Part shown: one piece after another, positions 1 to 8,344 of the stretch
Numbering within the stretch: the stretch's first letter is position 1
How the letters are laid out: each line of letters begins with the position of its first letter
Origin: Sulfuricurvum sp.
Lineage (GTDB): Bacteria; Campylobacterota; Campylobacteria; Campylobacterales; Sulfurimonadaceae
Assembly: GCF_028681615.1 (NCBI RefSeq)
Contig: NZ_JAQUHV010000002.1
Span: 240,333-304,332, forward strand
Direction: 5' to 3'
Length of the DNA stretch: 64,000 nt
Notes under the pieces: model-generated
Told to the model about the DNA's origin: nothing
What the model saw: the letters and a program-made list of their open reading frames with translations, nothing else
Database searches by the model: none
Program-made: the position numbers and the translations under genes

Positions 1-66
1 AATAAAAAGCAAAAAGAAGAATTGACCACTTTATTGGAAACGATATATCAGAATCTAAAAAGGTGA
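1..66 (+). CDS. C-terminal tail of a gene cut by the left edge
   Basis: Frame 1 is open from the first base to a TGA at 64-66 and encodes 21 residues ending in ETIYQNLKR. It is Lys/Glu/Leu-rich and looks like the amphipathic end of a soluble protein. It converges on the chemoreceptor gene. Too little is visible to name a family, and a chance open frame is possible. Confidence 0.4.
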   Translation, partial: NKKQKEELTTLLETIYQNLKR

Positions 67-164
67 AAAGAGCGTAGAAATTAAATTTTTTTCACGCTAG
101 ATCCAATACTTAGACTAAGAAAAATAACTAAAAATGAGCAATTGTAGAGATTTTACAACTCTTT

Positions 165-1637
165 TCATATTATTTCTGGATTCGCTTCAATAATCATTGC
201 ATCAAGCAATGCAAAGAGTTCACGACTTGATTCTTCCATTTTAGTCACATTTGCAATAATTTGCGGATGATTTTGTGTAACTGAATATTCTTTGTTGACT
301 GCGGAGTTAAGTGCTTCCAATGCCATACGATGCACAAGTGCATGTGGTGATTCCATTCTTTGATACGCTTTGGTATGTGAGAAGAATTGTTTACCCGCTC
401 CGCTATCGTACCATTTACCCATTCGACAACCATGATGGTCCGTAAAGCTTGACACTTTTGCGCTATCTTTTCTGATAATAGTTGAATACGTCTCATGTTT
501 AAAAATAATATGGTCAACTTTTACGAGAGTCGCATTCAATGAGGCACTGATATATTGTGACATCTTAGCTGTCGTAGAGACTGTTGTGGCAAAATTGCCG
601 ATTACTTCTTCAAACGTATATATATTTGTGCGAGAATCTGCTGCTATGAAACCAATTTGTTCAGAACTTGTCAAGATATCACTTGCTTCTTGCTGAAGTG
701 TTTGAAGTGTCATCGATATCTCCATGGTTGCTTTTTGCGTTCGTTCAGCAAGCTTGCGTACTTCGTCAGCAACCACTGCAAATCCTCTTCCATGCTCACC
801 TGCTCGTGCCGCTTCGATAGCAGCATTGAGTGCTAACAGATTTGTTTGATCGGCAATATCTTTGATAAGATTAGCAATTGTCGTAATTTCTCCCGTCTTT
901 TCATTTAAAGATACAATTGAGGTACCAGATTCGGAAATAAGTTCCAATAGATGTTCCAAGTTCCCTATTACATTTCCAATCGATACTTGGCTTTGAGCAA
1001 CTCTTTGTGCTGTCTCAGATGAGGCATTACTGATGCGTTCTGAAAATTCTAGATTTTTAATAATATCATTTTGTATAACAGATAGACCGCTGCCTACGCC
1101 ACCGCTGGTAAGCTCAAATGATGCAGAAAGCTCAGCGGTCATTTTTCCTCTGTACGATTCTGAAATCAAGCCAATAGCCCTATTAAGCTCAGGACATGCT
1201 GCGGCAAAATCCCCTTTATATCCCTCGCTAAATATAATTCTTTTACTGTTACCAGAATTAGCTGCTTTAATAGAATCTCGGATATCACGCATCATCTGTT
1301 CCGTCTGATCAAGCAGATCATTAATTCCCCATGCTACACTTTGCATTACATGGGTACTTGGAATACTCGTAATTCGTTCTGATAAATTCCCACTTCCGGC
1401 TTTTATAAGAACATCCCGTATTTGGCGGATTGTATTGTCCATAAAAATTTTTTCACAAGCCTCTTCCTCCGGTATGAACAAGCCTAATAAGGCCATAATT
1501 CCTAGTACAATAGAGGGGATAACCATTCCAAGAAAGGCAAAATAAATTGCTGCCCCTGTTGAGAGTATCAGATACAGAAGCGTTTGTTTATTGTTGAAGG
1601 CTGAGGATAAACTCGTCATAACTGATCCCTTTTTCAT
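165..1637 (-). CDS. Methyl-accepting chemotaxis protein with CZB domain (CetA-like)
   Basis: Membrane chemoreceptor of 490 residues. Two closely spaced hydrophobic segments lie at about residues 20-55 with almost no periplasmic loop, so it probably senses a cytoplasmic or energy-related cue rather than an external ligand. A HAMP-like stretch follows, then the conserved signalling hairpin ([19 protein letters not shown] and [15 protein letters not shown]). The C-terminus carries a chemoreceptor zinc-binding (CZB) domain: HIIF, then CRMGKW, then HALVH, matching the family pattern HxxF...CxMGxW...HxxxH. The PAS-only gene overlaps its start by 50 bp; this split of PAS sensor and transducer matches CetB/CetA energy taxis in Campylobacter jejuni. 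An in-frame ATG six codons later is an alternative start. The CZB tail on a CetA-like receptor is the unusual part. Confidence 0.85.
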   Translation of the reverse strand: MKKGSVMTSLSSAFNNKQTLLYLILSTGAAIYFAFLGMVIPSIVLGIMALLGLFIPEEEACEKIFMDNTIRQIRDVLIKAGSGNLSERITSIPSTHVMQSVAWGINDLLDQTEQMMRDIRDSIKAANSGNSKRIIFSEGYKGDFAAACPELNRAIGLISESYRGKMTAELSASFELTSGGVGSGLSVIQNDIIKNLEFSERISNASSETAQRVAQSQVSIGNVIGNLEHLLELISESGTSIVSLNEKTGEITTIANLIKDIADQTNLLALNAAIEAARAGEHGRGFAVVADEVRKLAERTQKATMEISMTLQTLQQEASDILTSSEQIGFIAADSRTNIYTFEEVIGNFATTVSTTAKMSQYISASLNATLVKVDHIIFKHETYSTIIRKDSAKVSSFTDHHGCRMGKWYDSGAGKQFFSHTKAYQRMESPHALVHRMALEALNSAVNKEYSVTQNHPQIIANVTKMEESSRELFALLDAMIIEANPEII

Positions 1638-2097
1638 TCAAGATTTTATCAAGTAATACTTTTGAAGCTTCTACTCCACCACTATGCTCAGCCGAAATAA
1701 GCTGTGTGTACAATGCAGGAATGACCGACATTGCTTTTGCGCTTGGTTTGCGCCGAACCGAATGGAAATCGCGAATATTTCCATTTAATTCAAGCGTTGC
1801 CGTTACGTTTGCAAAAACCCAATAATAAGATCCATCTTTGCAAAGATTTTTGACATACGCAAATATCTCTTCTTTATTTTTGATACGATCCCACAATAGT
1901 TTAAAAACAATTTTAGGCATATCCGGATGACGAAGAATAGAGTGTGGTGAACCTATCAGTTCACTCTCTTCATACCCCGAAATTTTTATGAAAATCTTAT
2001 TTCCATAAAGAATTTTTCCATGCCCATCGGTCTTTGAGACGATAAACTCATCTGCATTTAACATTCTTTCTAATTGAGTTGGGTGTGGCCGCTGCAT
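1588..2097 (-). CDS. PAS-domain sensor protein (CetB/Aer-like)
   Basis: A 169-residue cytoplasmic protein that is almost only a PAS domain (about residues 15-120; [50 protein letters not shown]). The [14 protein letters not shown] segment is typical of the FAD-binding Aer/CetB PAS group, so it likely reads redox state through flavin. It has no kinase, methyl-accepting or membrane part. It is translated just before, and overlaps by 50 bp, the CetA-like transducer, so the two probably act as a bipartite receptor. FAD binding is inferred from family resemblance. ATG start with TGATATA-rich upstream. Confidence 0.8.
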   Translation of the reverse strand: MQRPHPTQLERMLNADEFIVSKTDGHGKILYGNKIFIKISGYEESELIGSPHSILRHPDMPKIVFKLLWDRIKNKEEIFAYVKNLCKDGSYYWVFANVTATLELNGNIRDFHSVRRKPSAKAMSVIPALYTQLISAEHSGGVEASKVLLDKILNEKGISYDEFILSLQQ

Positions 2098-2374
2098 ATA
2101 TCACCTCTTTTATTTTGAATGGTATATTTATTTGCTCTTTATGCTCTTTATATGTACCTATTTCCTTCTAACTACTACTTATGCTACTACAATTTGTAGT
2201 AATGTTATGTGAATTAATTATTTTGCTATGAGGGAGCTTTTTGGATGCAACATTTTGTAACATTTTGCAAATCGGTAGGATATGAGATCGGTTATGTTAA
2301 AGCAGAAGAATCTTTACGAATTGGTAGATATTAAAATTCTTTGAAATTGGCTATTTTATAGCGTTTGTGAAGGG
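2098..2374. other. Intergenic region between the receptor pair and the tRNA genes
   Basis: AT-rich 277-bp stretch. It must hold the promoter for the PAS/chemoreceptor pair, but I see no confident -35/-10 pair, palindrome or coding frame. Confidence 0.4.
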
Positions 2375-2449
<75 letters not shown>

Positions 2450-2474
2450 ACAGAAAAATAGAAGTATCATAAAA

Positions 2475-2549
<75 letters not shown>

Positions 2550-2606
2550 ATGTTTATGAGGGCGTAATTATACGTTATGAAGGCTCAATTGTCAATAAAA
2601 ATAGGG

Positions 2607-3545
2607 CTATTTGGAGCGTTTTCGATGTATATTTTCGGTTGGAGTAAAAAAGATTACGTTTGAACGATCAATTTGAGTGATTTTTTCTTGTTTTAAGAGA
2701 TTTTGAAAACGCTCTTTGGATTCCGAATCAAAAAGGGCGTCAATATCATCCATCGTCAATGGGCGTTTATCAAGTGTTGCCAGTATCTCTTCATCGGTAT
2801 AAATGCTTGGTGTAGCGGTTGCATGGGTACGCGATACGATGTGAATCGGGAGTGTCGGATCAAAATGGTGTGAGAGGGCGTACAGTTCATCAAAACGTAA
2901 CCCCTGGACCGCATATGCCGGAGGACGGTCAATCGTCCCTATATCGATACGTTCGCAGTGGATGTCGAGTAAAGCGGTGTTGAGTGCTTTTATTTCGCTG
3001 AGGCTGTCGTTGATACCTTTGACGAACAGTATCTCTAAAAACAGCTTCCCTTTAAATGTATGGGAAAAACGGGTAATACTTTCAATGATCGTAGAAATCT
3101 CGATCCCCTCAGCGGGGCGATCTATTTTTTTGAATGTTTCGGGAGTCGCCGCATCGAGAGAAAGCTTGACCTGATCCAGTTTCAAAAGAGAATTGAAAAC
3201 ATTCTTGTCACTCAGACATGCACTGTTTGAGAGAATTAAGGTTTGGATATTCCCTTTCATTTGATCGATTTGATCAATCAGCTCACTCAAATAAGGGTAC
3301 ATAGTAGGTTCACCGTTAGCCGTGATCGTAATTACATCAATAGTAGGGTGATTGATCAGAGCTTCTTGCAAATCGGTGATGATTGTTTCTACCGGAGTAA
3401 TTGTATGCTGGTGTGCCATCGCGGGTGCAGGAGCAAGTTCACAGTAGAGACAGTCAAAATTACATTGTTTGCTAGAAGAAGAGAGGTCGATCCCGAGCGA
3501 TACGCCGAAACGGCGTGAATGCACAGGTCCGAAGATCGTAGACAT
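2607..3545 (-). CDS. Radical SAM protein (COG0731-like)
   Basis: A 312-residue cytoplasmic radical S-adenosylmethionine protein. The [4Fe-4S] motif CxxxCxxC is at C28-C32-C35 (CNFDCLYC), preceded by the family-typical start with FGPVHSRRFGVSLGID. A glycine-rich SAM-contact segment (ITANGEPTMYP) follows at about residue 95. The last third (about 230-312) is a small helical region rather than a known accessory FeS domain. The N-terminus resembles the COG0731 group related to tRNA-wyosine enzymes, but bacteria of this kind do not make wyosine, so the substrate is unknown. It ends before the tRNA-Asn genes and starts 2 bp from the hemE stop, so it is likely the last gene of the asd-yqhA-hemE transcription unit. 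Confidence 0.8.
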   Translation of the reverse strand: MSTIFGPVHSRRFGVSLGIDLSSSSKQCNFDCLYCELAPAPAMAHQHTITPVETIITDLQEALINHPTIDVITITANGEPTMYPYLSELIDQIDQMKGNIQTLILSNSACLSDKNVFNSLLKLDQVKLSLDAATPETFKKIDRPAEGIEISTIIESITRFSHTFKGKLFLEILFVKGINDSLSEIKALNTALLDIHCERIDIGTIDRPPAYAVQGLRFDELYALSHHFDPTLPIHIVSRTHATATPSIYTDEEILATLDKRPLTMDDIDALFDSESKERFQNLLKQEKITQIDRSNVIFFTPTENIHRKRSK

Positions 3546-3547
3546 AA

Positions 3548-4591
3548 TCAGGCTTTTTTACTCACACGTTGGCATTCAGAGACGAAATGCTTTGCATTTT
3601 CAACAGGTACATCGGGGAGAATCCCATGTCCGAGATTGAAAATATGGCGTTTGCCGCCCATAATCTCTTGAAGTGCTTCAACGCACGCCGTTGTTTCCTC
3701 TTTCGAATACAGACGGCACGGTTCCATATTTCCTTGGAGGACATAGCGGTCTCCGAGTTTTTCTTTGGCTAACGCCATAGGGGTGCTCCAGTCGACGCCG
3801 AAAACATCAAAGTTCCCATAGACTTTATCCAAAAAGGCTGTGATCCCTTTCGGAAACATAATGACCGGAACATGAGGATATTTTTCTTTGAGATACTCGG
3901 CGATCTCCACCATGTAGCTCCATGAAAACTCATCGTATTTGCTCGGCTCGATTGCAGCGGCCCAGCTGTCGAAGATTTGAACGACATCGATACCTGCTTG
4001 GATCTGTTTTTCCATGTACAGTTTGACCACTTCGGTCACTTTACGGAGGATTTTATGAAGCAGCTGCGGGTTTGAATACATCATTTTTTTACAAATGTTA
4101 TAGGTTTTCGTCCCTTGCCCTTCGATCATGTAGGTTGCCAACGTCCACGGTGCACCGGTAAAACCGATAAGGGCTTTGTTATCATCACGTGCGTCGAGCT
4201 GCGCTCTTAAAATCTTGATGGTGTCATACACATAGGTAAGTTTAGATGCCGCTTCATTCCCACCGATAAGTGCATCTAAATCTTCTTCCGTCGCAACGGG
4301 CTTTTCAAAAACGGGACCTTCTCCTTTGATGAAATCGAGTTTCATCCCCATCTCGTTCGGAACGACCAAAATATCGCTGAAAAGGATAGCCGCATCGACA
4401 CCGACGATATCTACAGGTTGGATGGTCACTTCAGCTGCCATATCAGGTGCATGGCAAAGGTTTAAAAAGTTTCCCGCACGTTTGCGAACTTCCATGTATT
4501 CAGGAAGATAGCGTCCTGCTTGGCGCATCATCCAAACAGGGGTATAGGGTGTCTCTTTTCCGAAACACGCATCGACAAAAATTTTACTCAT
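3548..4591 (-). CDS. hemE: Uroporphyrinogen decarboxylase
   Basis: Converts uroporphyrinogen III to coproporphyrinogen III in haem synthesis; cytoplasmic. At 347 residues it has the normal family length. The N-terminal signature [15 protein letters not shown] contains the substrate-binding Arg residues, and the second signature [16 protein letters not shown] is present at about residue 145. The C-terminus has the usual [15 protein letters not shown] segment with the conserved histidine. It overlaps the yqhA-like gene by 8 bp and is followed closely by the radical SAM gene, indicating one transcription unit. Confidence 0.96.
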   Translation of the reverse strand: MSKIFVDACFGKETPYTPVWMMRQAGRYLPEYMEVRKRAGNFLNLCHAPDMAAEVTIQPVDIVGVDAAILFSDILVVPNEMGMKLDFIKGEGPVFEKPVATEEDLDALIGGNEAASKLTYVYDTIKILRAQLDARDDNKALIGFTGAPWTLATYMIEGQGTKTYNICKKMMYSNPQLLHKILRKVTEVVKLYMEKQIQAGIDVVQIFDSWAAAIEPSKYDEFSWSYMVEIAEYLKEKYPHVPVIMFPKGITAFLDKVYGNFDVFGVDWSTPMALAKEKLGDRYVLQGNMEPCRLYSKEETTACVEALQEIMGGKRHIFNLGHGILPDVPVENAKHFVSECQRVSKKA

Positions 4592-5108
4592 GATGACCTA
4601 CTTTGCTCAAGAAATAAAGACCGACGGCAACTGCCGTGATCGAGAGGGCGAGATAAAAAAGCTCTAGTGCTCCGGTAAATACGGTATGCCCAACTTTTTG
4701 GAAGAAACCGACCACAAGGACCATGACGATGACTTTTGAAATTTTGTCTTTCAGTTGATCCAGAGAATGAACTGCCAGAAGCTGGTTTTCTTTTCCATCT
4801 TCGTCTTTTGCCGGATCAATATCTGAGATAAAGAGTTCATACAGACCGAAAGAGAAGATGATCATAACGACACCGATGAGGTAGAGATCGACCGCACCGA
4901 TAATACCGCCGACAATCTCTTCGTGAAAGTGTTCCGGATGTGCATGGGTTGCATAAACATTGATAACGTATGCGGCAGTTTGAAAAATATCAATACTCGC
5001 AATCGCAAAGAGTAAAACTGCTCCGACAAGACCGAAAATTACTGCTAAGACGATGATGAAGCGTGAGTTCCAAAGTCCGTGTTCAAATATCTTTTCGATC
5101 AAATTCAT
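4584..5108 (-). CDS. YqhA-family (UPF0114) membrane protein
   Basis: A 174-residue inner-membrane protein with hydrophobic segments at about residues 15-40, 60-80, 100-115 and 125-160 ([39 protein letters not shown]). The [10 protein letters not shown] segment is typical of the UPF0114/YqhA family, whose function is not known. I chose the ATG at 5108 because GGAG lies just upstream; a longer frame from 5135 would run into asd. It sits between asd and hemE, overlapping hemE. Confidence 0.8.
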   Translation of the reverse strand: MNLIEKIFEHGLWNSRFIIVLAVIFGLVGAVLLFAIASIDIFQTAAYVINVYATHAHPEHFHEEIVGGIIGAVDLYLIGVVMIIFSFGLYELFISDIDPAKDEDGKENQLLAVHSLDQLKDKISKVIVMVLVVGFFQKVGHTVFTGALELFYLALSITAVAVGLYFLSKVGHHE

Positions 5109-5110
5109 GA

Positions 5111-6139
5111 TTATTCTCCTTGCATTTCTACCCATTTTTGGGCAATTCGGACGGCATTGGTAGCTGCACCGACACGTAGATTATCCGCTACAACCCACAT
5201 ATGAAGCACATTATTCCGATAGATATCGTTACGGATACGTCCGACAAAAGTTTCGTTTTGATCCATGCACAATGACGGCATAGGATAAATACTCTCTTCA
5301 GGTGTATCCAAAATAATGATGTTCGGCGCTTTGCGCAAAAGTTCCCGTGCTTCGTTCGCATCAACGGCACCGTCAAAGGTAAGGGTCAGAGTTTCAGCAT
5401 GACCGCGTAATGTCGGGATACGGACACAGGTTGCGCTTACTTCGATCTCTTTGTGCATGATTTTTTGAGTCTCATTCACCATTTTGAGTTCTTCTTTGGT
5501 ATAGCCGTTATCGGTGAATGAATCGATTTGCGGAATAGCGTTGAGAGCGATGCGATGAGGGAATTTTTTCGGTTCAACATCATCGAGTTTAAAGGCAAAA
5601 AAGGCTTGCATCTGCTCAACCAATTCTTCCATTGCCGATTTGCCGGCACCGGAAGTTGCTTGGTAGGTGCTTACATCGATACGTTGCAAATCGTATGCGT
5701 CATCAAGAGGTTTAAGCGCTTGTACCATTTGGATGGTTGAACAGTTCGGATTGGCAATAATTCCGCGATTTTTCCACTGAGCGATGTCTTCAGGATTGAC
5801 TTCAGGAACAACGAGGGGGACATCCTCATACATGCGAAAATGGCTGGTATTATCGATGACGACTGCACCTGCCGCTGCCGCATAAGGGGCAAATTCTGCC
5901 GATACACTTCCTCCGGCACTGAACAGAGCAATGTCAATCTCTTCTTCGTCGAATACGGTTGGTGTCAACTCTTTAATAACGAGTTCTTGATTGTTGAATG
6001 AAACGGTATTTCCTGCACTGCGTGCACTGGCCAATGGTACGAGTTTGGCAAGAGGGAAGTCGATCTCTTCGAAAATGCGTAAAATTTCTTCTCCGACAGC
6101 ACCGCTGGCACCGACGATAGCAACGTTATAACGTTTCAT
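5111..6139 (-). CDS. asd: Aspartate-semialdehyde dehydrogenase
   Basis: Reduces aspartyl phosphate to aspartate semialdehyde with NADPH, the branch point to lysine/diaminopimelate, threonine and methionine. 342 residues. N-terminal Rossmann motif VGASGAVGEEIL at residues 8-19; active-site cysteine in NPNCSTIQMV at about residue 130; catalytic histidine in RIPTLRGHAETLT at about 245. The gene lies just downstream of flgR, the same order as C. jejuni Cj1024c-Cj1023c. Confidence 0.96.
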   Translation of the reverse strand: MKRYNVAIVGASGAVGEEILRIFEEIDFPLAKLVPLASARSAGNTVSFNNQELVIKELTPTVFDEEEIDIALFSAGGSVSAEFAPYAAAAGAVVIDNTSHFRMYEDVPLVVPEVNPEDIAQWKNRGIIANPNCSTIQMVQALKPLDDAYDLQRIDVSTYQATSGAGKSAMEELVEQMQAFFAFKLDDVEPKKFPHRIALNAIPQIDSFTDNGYTKEELKMVNETQKIMHKEIEVSATCVRIPTLRGHAETLTLTFDGAVDANEARELLRKAPNIIILDTPEESIYPMPSLCMDQNETFVGRIRNDIYRNNVLHMWVVADNLRVGAATNAVRIAQKWVEMQGE

Positions 6140-6233
6140 AGGAAGCTTTCCTTGGGGATGATATAGTAGTCACCCATAAATATTTTTACGCGATTATATC
6201 GAATGAAGACTTGGAAGGGATTGAAATTATTGC

Positions 6234-6249
6234 GCCTCTTACGAGAGGC
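6234..6249 (-). terminator. Hairpin after flgR
   Basis: Perfect 6-bp stem GCCTCT/AGAGGC with a 4-base loop in the gap between flgR and asd. The T-run after it on the minus strand is weak, so it may be a weak terminator or only an intercistronic hairpin. Confidence 0.35.
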
Positions 6250-6314
6250 AAGTTTTGTACTTAAGCAGCAAACGTAGCCAAAAAGATAAATTTCTTTAGG
6301 GTTTAATACGGATA

Positions 6315-7469
6315 TTAGATTCTTCCCAAACCACGTGCTTCTAAAAAAAGGTCTTCGGTATCGATTATGTTGCCGTCGCTCAAAATAGCGGAACGTTCGA
6401 CAACCGAGATAAGTTCGCGGATATTTCCGGGCCAGTTGTATTGTTCGAGAGCATTACGGGCACCCGCTGTAAATGATTTAACTTCAAATCCGTATTGGGT
6501 ACAGTTTTGGATAAGTACCGATTCGGCAATGGAGAGTATCTCTTCACGCCGTTCGCGCAGCGGAGGAATATGCAGCGGGATTGTATTTAGGCGGTAATAT
6601 AAATCTTCGCGGAATTTCCCCTCTGTGATTTTAGTATGCAGATCGGCATTGGTTGCACAAATAATCCGTACATCGATTTTAGTATTTTTCGATGCTCCCA
6701 AACGACGGATTTCACGTTCTTGCAAGACACGAAGCAGTTTGGCTTGGAGAGGGTAGGGCATTTCAGCTATTTCGTCGAGGAAAAGTGTCCCTCCCTCGGC
6801 CAGCTCAAATTGTCCAGCTTTGCTTTCGCATGCATCGGTGAAAGAGCCTTTTTCAAAACCGAACAATTCGCTCTCAATCAGATTGTCGGGAATTGCCGCC
6901 ATGTTGATCGCGATGAATGGTTTGGAAGCACGGGATGAACTTTCATGGATATGACGGGCAAAGAGCTCTTTTCCGACACCGCTTTCTCCGAGCAGCATAA
7001 TGCTGGCATCGGTAGTTGCGGCTTTGGCGATCCGACTAAGCAGTTTGTCCAAAGCGGGAGAGCTTCCTAAAAAGCTAGGATTGGATGTCATAGGAAGAGA
7101 AGAGTCTTTAGGCGTTTTTTTCGTCACGGTCGCACTGCGTTCGATCGCCGTGATCAGGGTTTCAATTTCGAAGGGTTTGAGGAGAAAATCTTTAACGCCC
7201 AGTTGGATAGATTCGATGGCACGGGTAAGGGTTGCATTGCCTGTAATGATTATTACTTCGTATTTGCCTCCGAGTGTTTTAACGAACTCAATCCCATCCA
7301 TTCCGGGCATATTGATATCGCTGATAATTAGATCGAAAGAATCGTCTAATTTTTTAAGGGCATCTCGAGGACTTTTAAAGGTATGAACATCGTATTTCTC
7401 ATAATCGCCCATTGCGATCTCCAGTGATTTACGCATATTGATATCATCTTCGACAATGGCTATTTTCAT
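6315..7469 (-). CDS. flgR: Sigma-54-dependent response regulator, FlgR-like
   Basis: NtrC-family activator of RpoN-dependent flagellar genes. Receiver domain at residues 1-115 (phosphoacceptor in DLIISDINMPGMDG). The AAA+ domain at about 130-355 has Walker A GESGVGKE, the sigma-54 contact loop as GSFTDA instead of the classical GAFTGA, Walker B GGTLFLDEIAEMP and the R-finger region. The protein stops at residue 384 just after the AAA+ lid, with no C-terminal Fis-type DNA-binding helix-turn-helix, as reported for Helicobacter pylori FlgR but unlike C. jejuni FlgR. Gene order with flgQ, flgP and gyrA supports the name. The partner kinase FlgS is not in this window. Confidence 0.88.
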   Translation of the reverse strand: MKIAIVEDDINMRKSLEIAMGDYEKYDVHTFKSPRDALKKLDDSFDLIISDINMPGMDGIEFVKTLGGKYEVIIITGNATLTRAIESIQLGVKDFLLKPFEIETLITAIERSATVTKKTPKDSSLPMTSNPSFLGSSPALDKLLSRIAKAATTDASIMLLGESGVGKELFARHIHESSSRASKPFIAINMAAIPDNLIESELFGFEKGSFTDACESKAGQFELAEGGTLFLDEIAEMPYPLQAKLLRVLQEREIRRLGASKNTKIDVRIICATNADLHTKITEGKFREDLYYRLNTIPLHIPPLRERREEILSIAESVLIQNCTQYGFEVKSFTAGARNALEQYNWPGNIRELISVVERSAILSDGNIIDTEDLFLEARGLGRI

Positions 7470-7478
7470 TTGCTTCCC

Positions 7479-7883
7479 TTATTTGAGTAGGGTGATTGTA
7501 ACCAAGTCTCCATTAAACTCGACTGCATAGCATTGTGTAGGGAGGGTAAGCGTTTGAATACTTTTGAGTTGGGTTGAGGTGAGTGTTTCATCACTTTTGA
7601 GACGAAAATCCTGTGAGGCGGCATATTCTAAAAAGAGTGTCCGATCATGGTTTAGGACCGCCTCAAGGGACTCATTGTCACGGCGTTGGAGAGATAATAC
7701 CTGTCCGTGATTTTGAGGGCAGGGCTGCATTGCTTTGGATAGGGAAAAAGTCTCTTCAATGGGCTGAGCGTTTTTAGTGGTGAGCCGATACCCTATATAG
7801 TAGTTTTCGGCTCCATAGGAGAGGGTCGAGATTAATGCAAGACTCGTGAATACGAAAGAGCGATTTCCATTTCGACTTCGCAC
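7479..7883 (-). CDS. flgQ: FlgQ-like flagellar protein
   Basis: A 134-residue protein with an N-terminal hydrophobic segment (FVFTSLALISTLSYG, residues 10-24) ending in a likely signal peptidase site, so probably periplasmic or outer-membrane associated. The rest is soluble and beta-rich. I name it from position: it lies between flgP and flgR exactly as FlgQ does in C. jejuni (Cj1025c), where FlgQ is needed for motility. Sequence alone would not identify it. The start is a GTG inside the last codons of flgP (52-bp overlap), which suggests translational coupling; a later start would remove the signal peptide. Confidence 0.6.
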   Translation of the reverse strand: MRSRNGNRSFVFTSLALISTLSYGAENYYIGYRLTTKNAQPIEETFSLSKAMQPCPQNHGQVLSLQRRDNESLEAVLNHDRTLFLEYAASQDFRLKSDETLTSTQLKSIQTLTLPTQCYAVEFNGDLVTITLLK

Positions 7884-8290
7884 AGACCCTCTTTAAATGT
7901 GGTATTGAGAATATTGGCTCCGCGAACGATCGCTTCAACCGAGGTTTTAGTGCTGGATTGTTGCAACATCATATTTTTTATGGTGTCTTGGCCTTCAACT
8001 TGTACCCCTTTGACCCGTTCTGCGATAAGACGGTATCCGTCTACCATTGCTGCGCGTTTGGCGAGTGCATACGCTTGGGCAGGAGAAGCTGTTACGGAAG
8101 GGGCTACCCCTTGACCGGTGACGGTGATGACCAGTTCGTTCTCAGCTCTTAATACAGGCTCGACGCAGTTGCCGTCTGTGCCGCTGTAGACACATTTGAC
8201 TTTTTGTTCGGAGGATTCATCACTCGAAAAAATACCCGCTTGCAGTGCAGTTACACTGAGCAAAAGGGCGAGAGCAGCAGATAGTCTCAT
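7832..8290 (-). CDS. flgP: FlgP-like flagellar outer-membrane protein (LPP20 family)
   Basis: A 152-residue exported protein. The signal peptide (residues 1-19, ending LQAG) is followed by a short acidic linker. From about residue 50 it has the LPP20/FlgP-type fold segment (ELVITVTGQGVAP, AQAYALAKRAAMVDGYRLIAERVKGVQV, EAIVRGANIL). In C. jejuni FlgP forms the basal disk of the flagellar motor. Unlike the C. jejuni lipoprotein I see no lipobox cysteine at the cleavage site (first Cys is near residue 33), so it may not be lipid-anchored. Directly downstream of gyrA as in C. jejuni. Confidence 0.75.
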   Translation of the reverse strand: MRLSAALALLLSVTALQAGIFSSDESSEQKVKCVYSGTDGNCVEPVLRAENELVITVTGQGVAPSVTASPAQAYALAKRAAMVDGYRLIAERVKGVQVEGQDTIKNMMLQQSSTKTSVEAIVRGANILNTTFKEGLCEVEMEIALSYSRVLH

Positions 8291-8310
8291 TCTGGTTCCT
8301 TGAGGGGTTT

Positions 8311-8344
8311 GGAATAGTTGCTAATGAATAGCAAATACTATTCC
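8311..8344 (-). other. Hairpin over the gyrA stop codon
   Basis: Arms GGAATAGT (8311-8318) and ACTATTCC (8337-8344) are perfectly complementary, and an inner GCTA/TAGC pair extends the stem. The stem covers the gyrA stop codon in the 47-bp gap before flgP. There is no T-run, so an attenuator or mRNA-stability element is as likely as a terminator. Confidence 0.45.
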
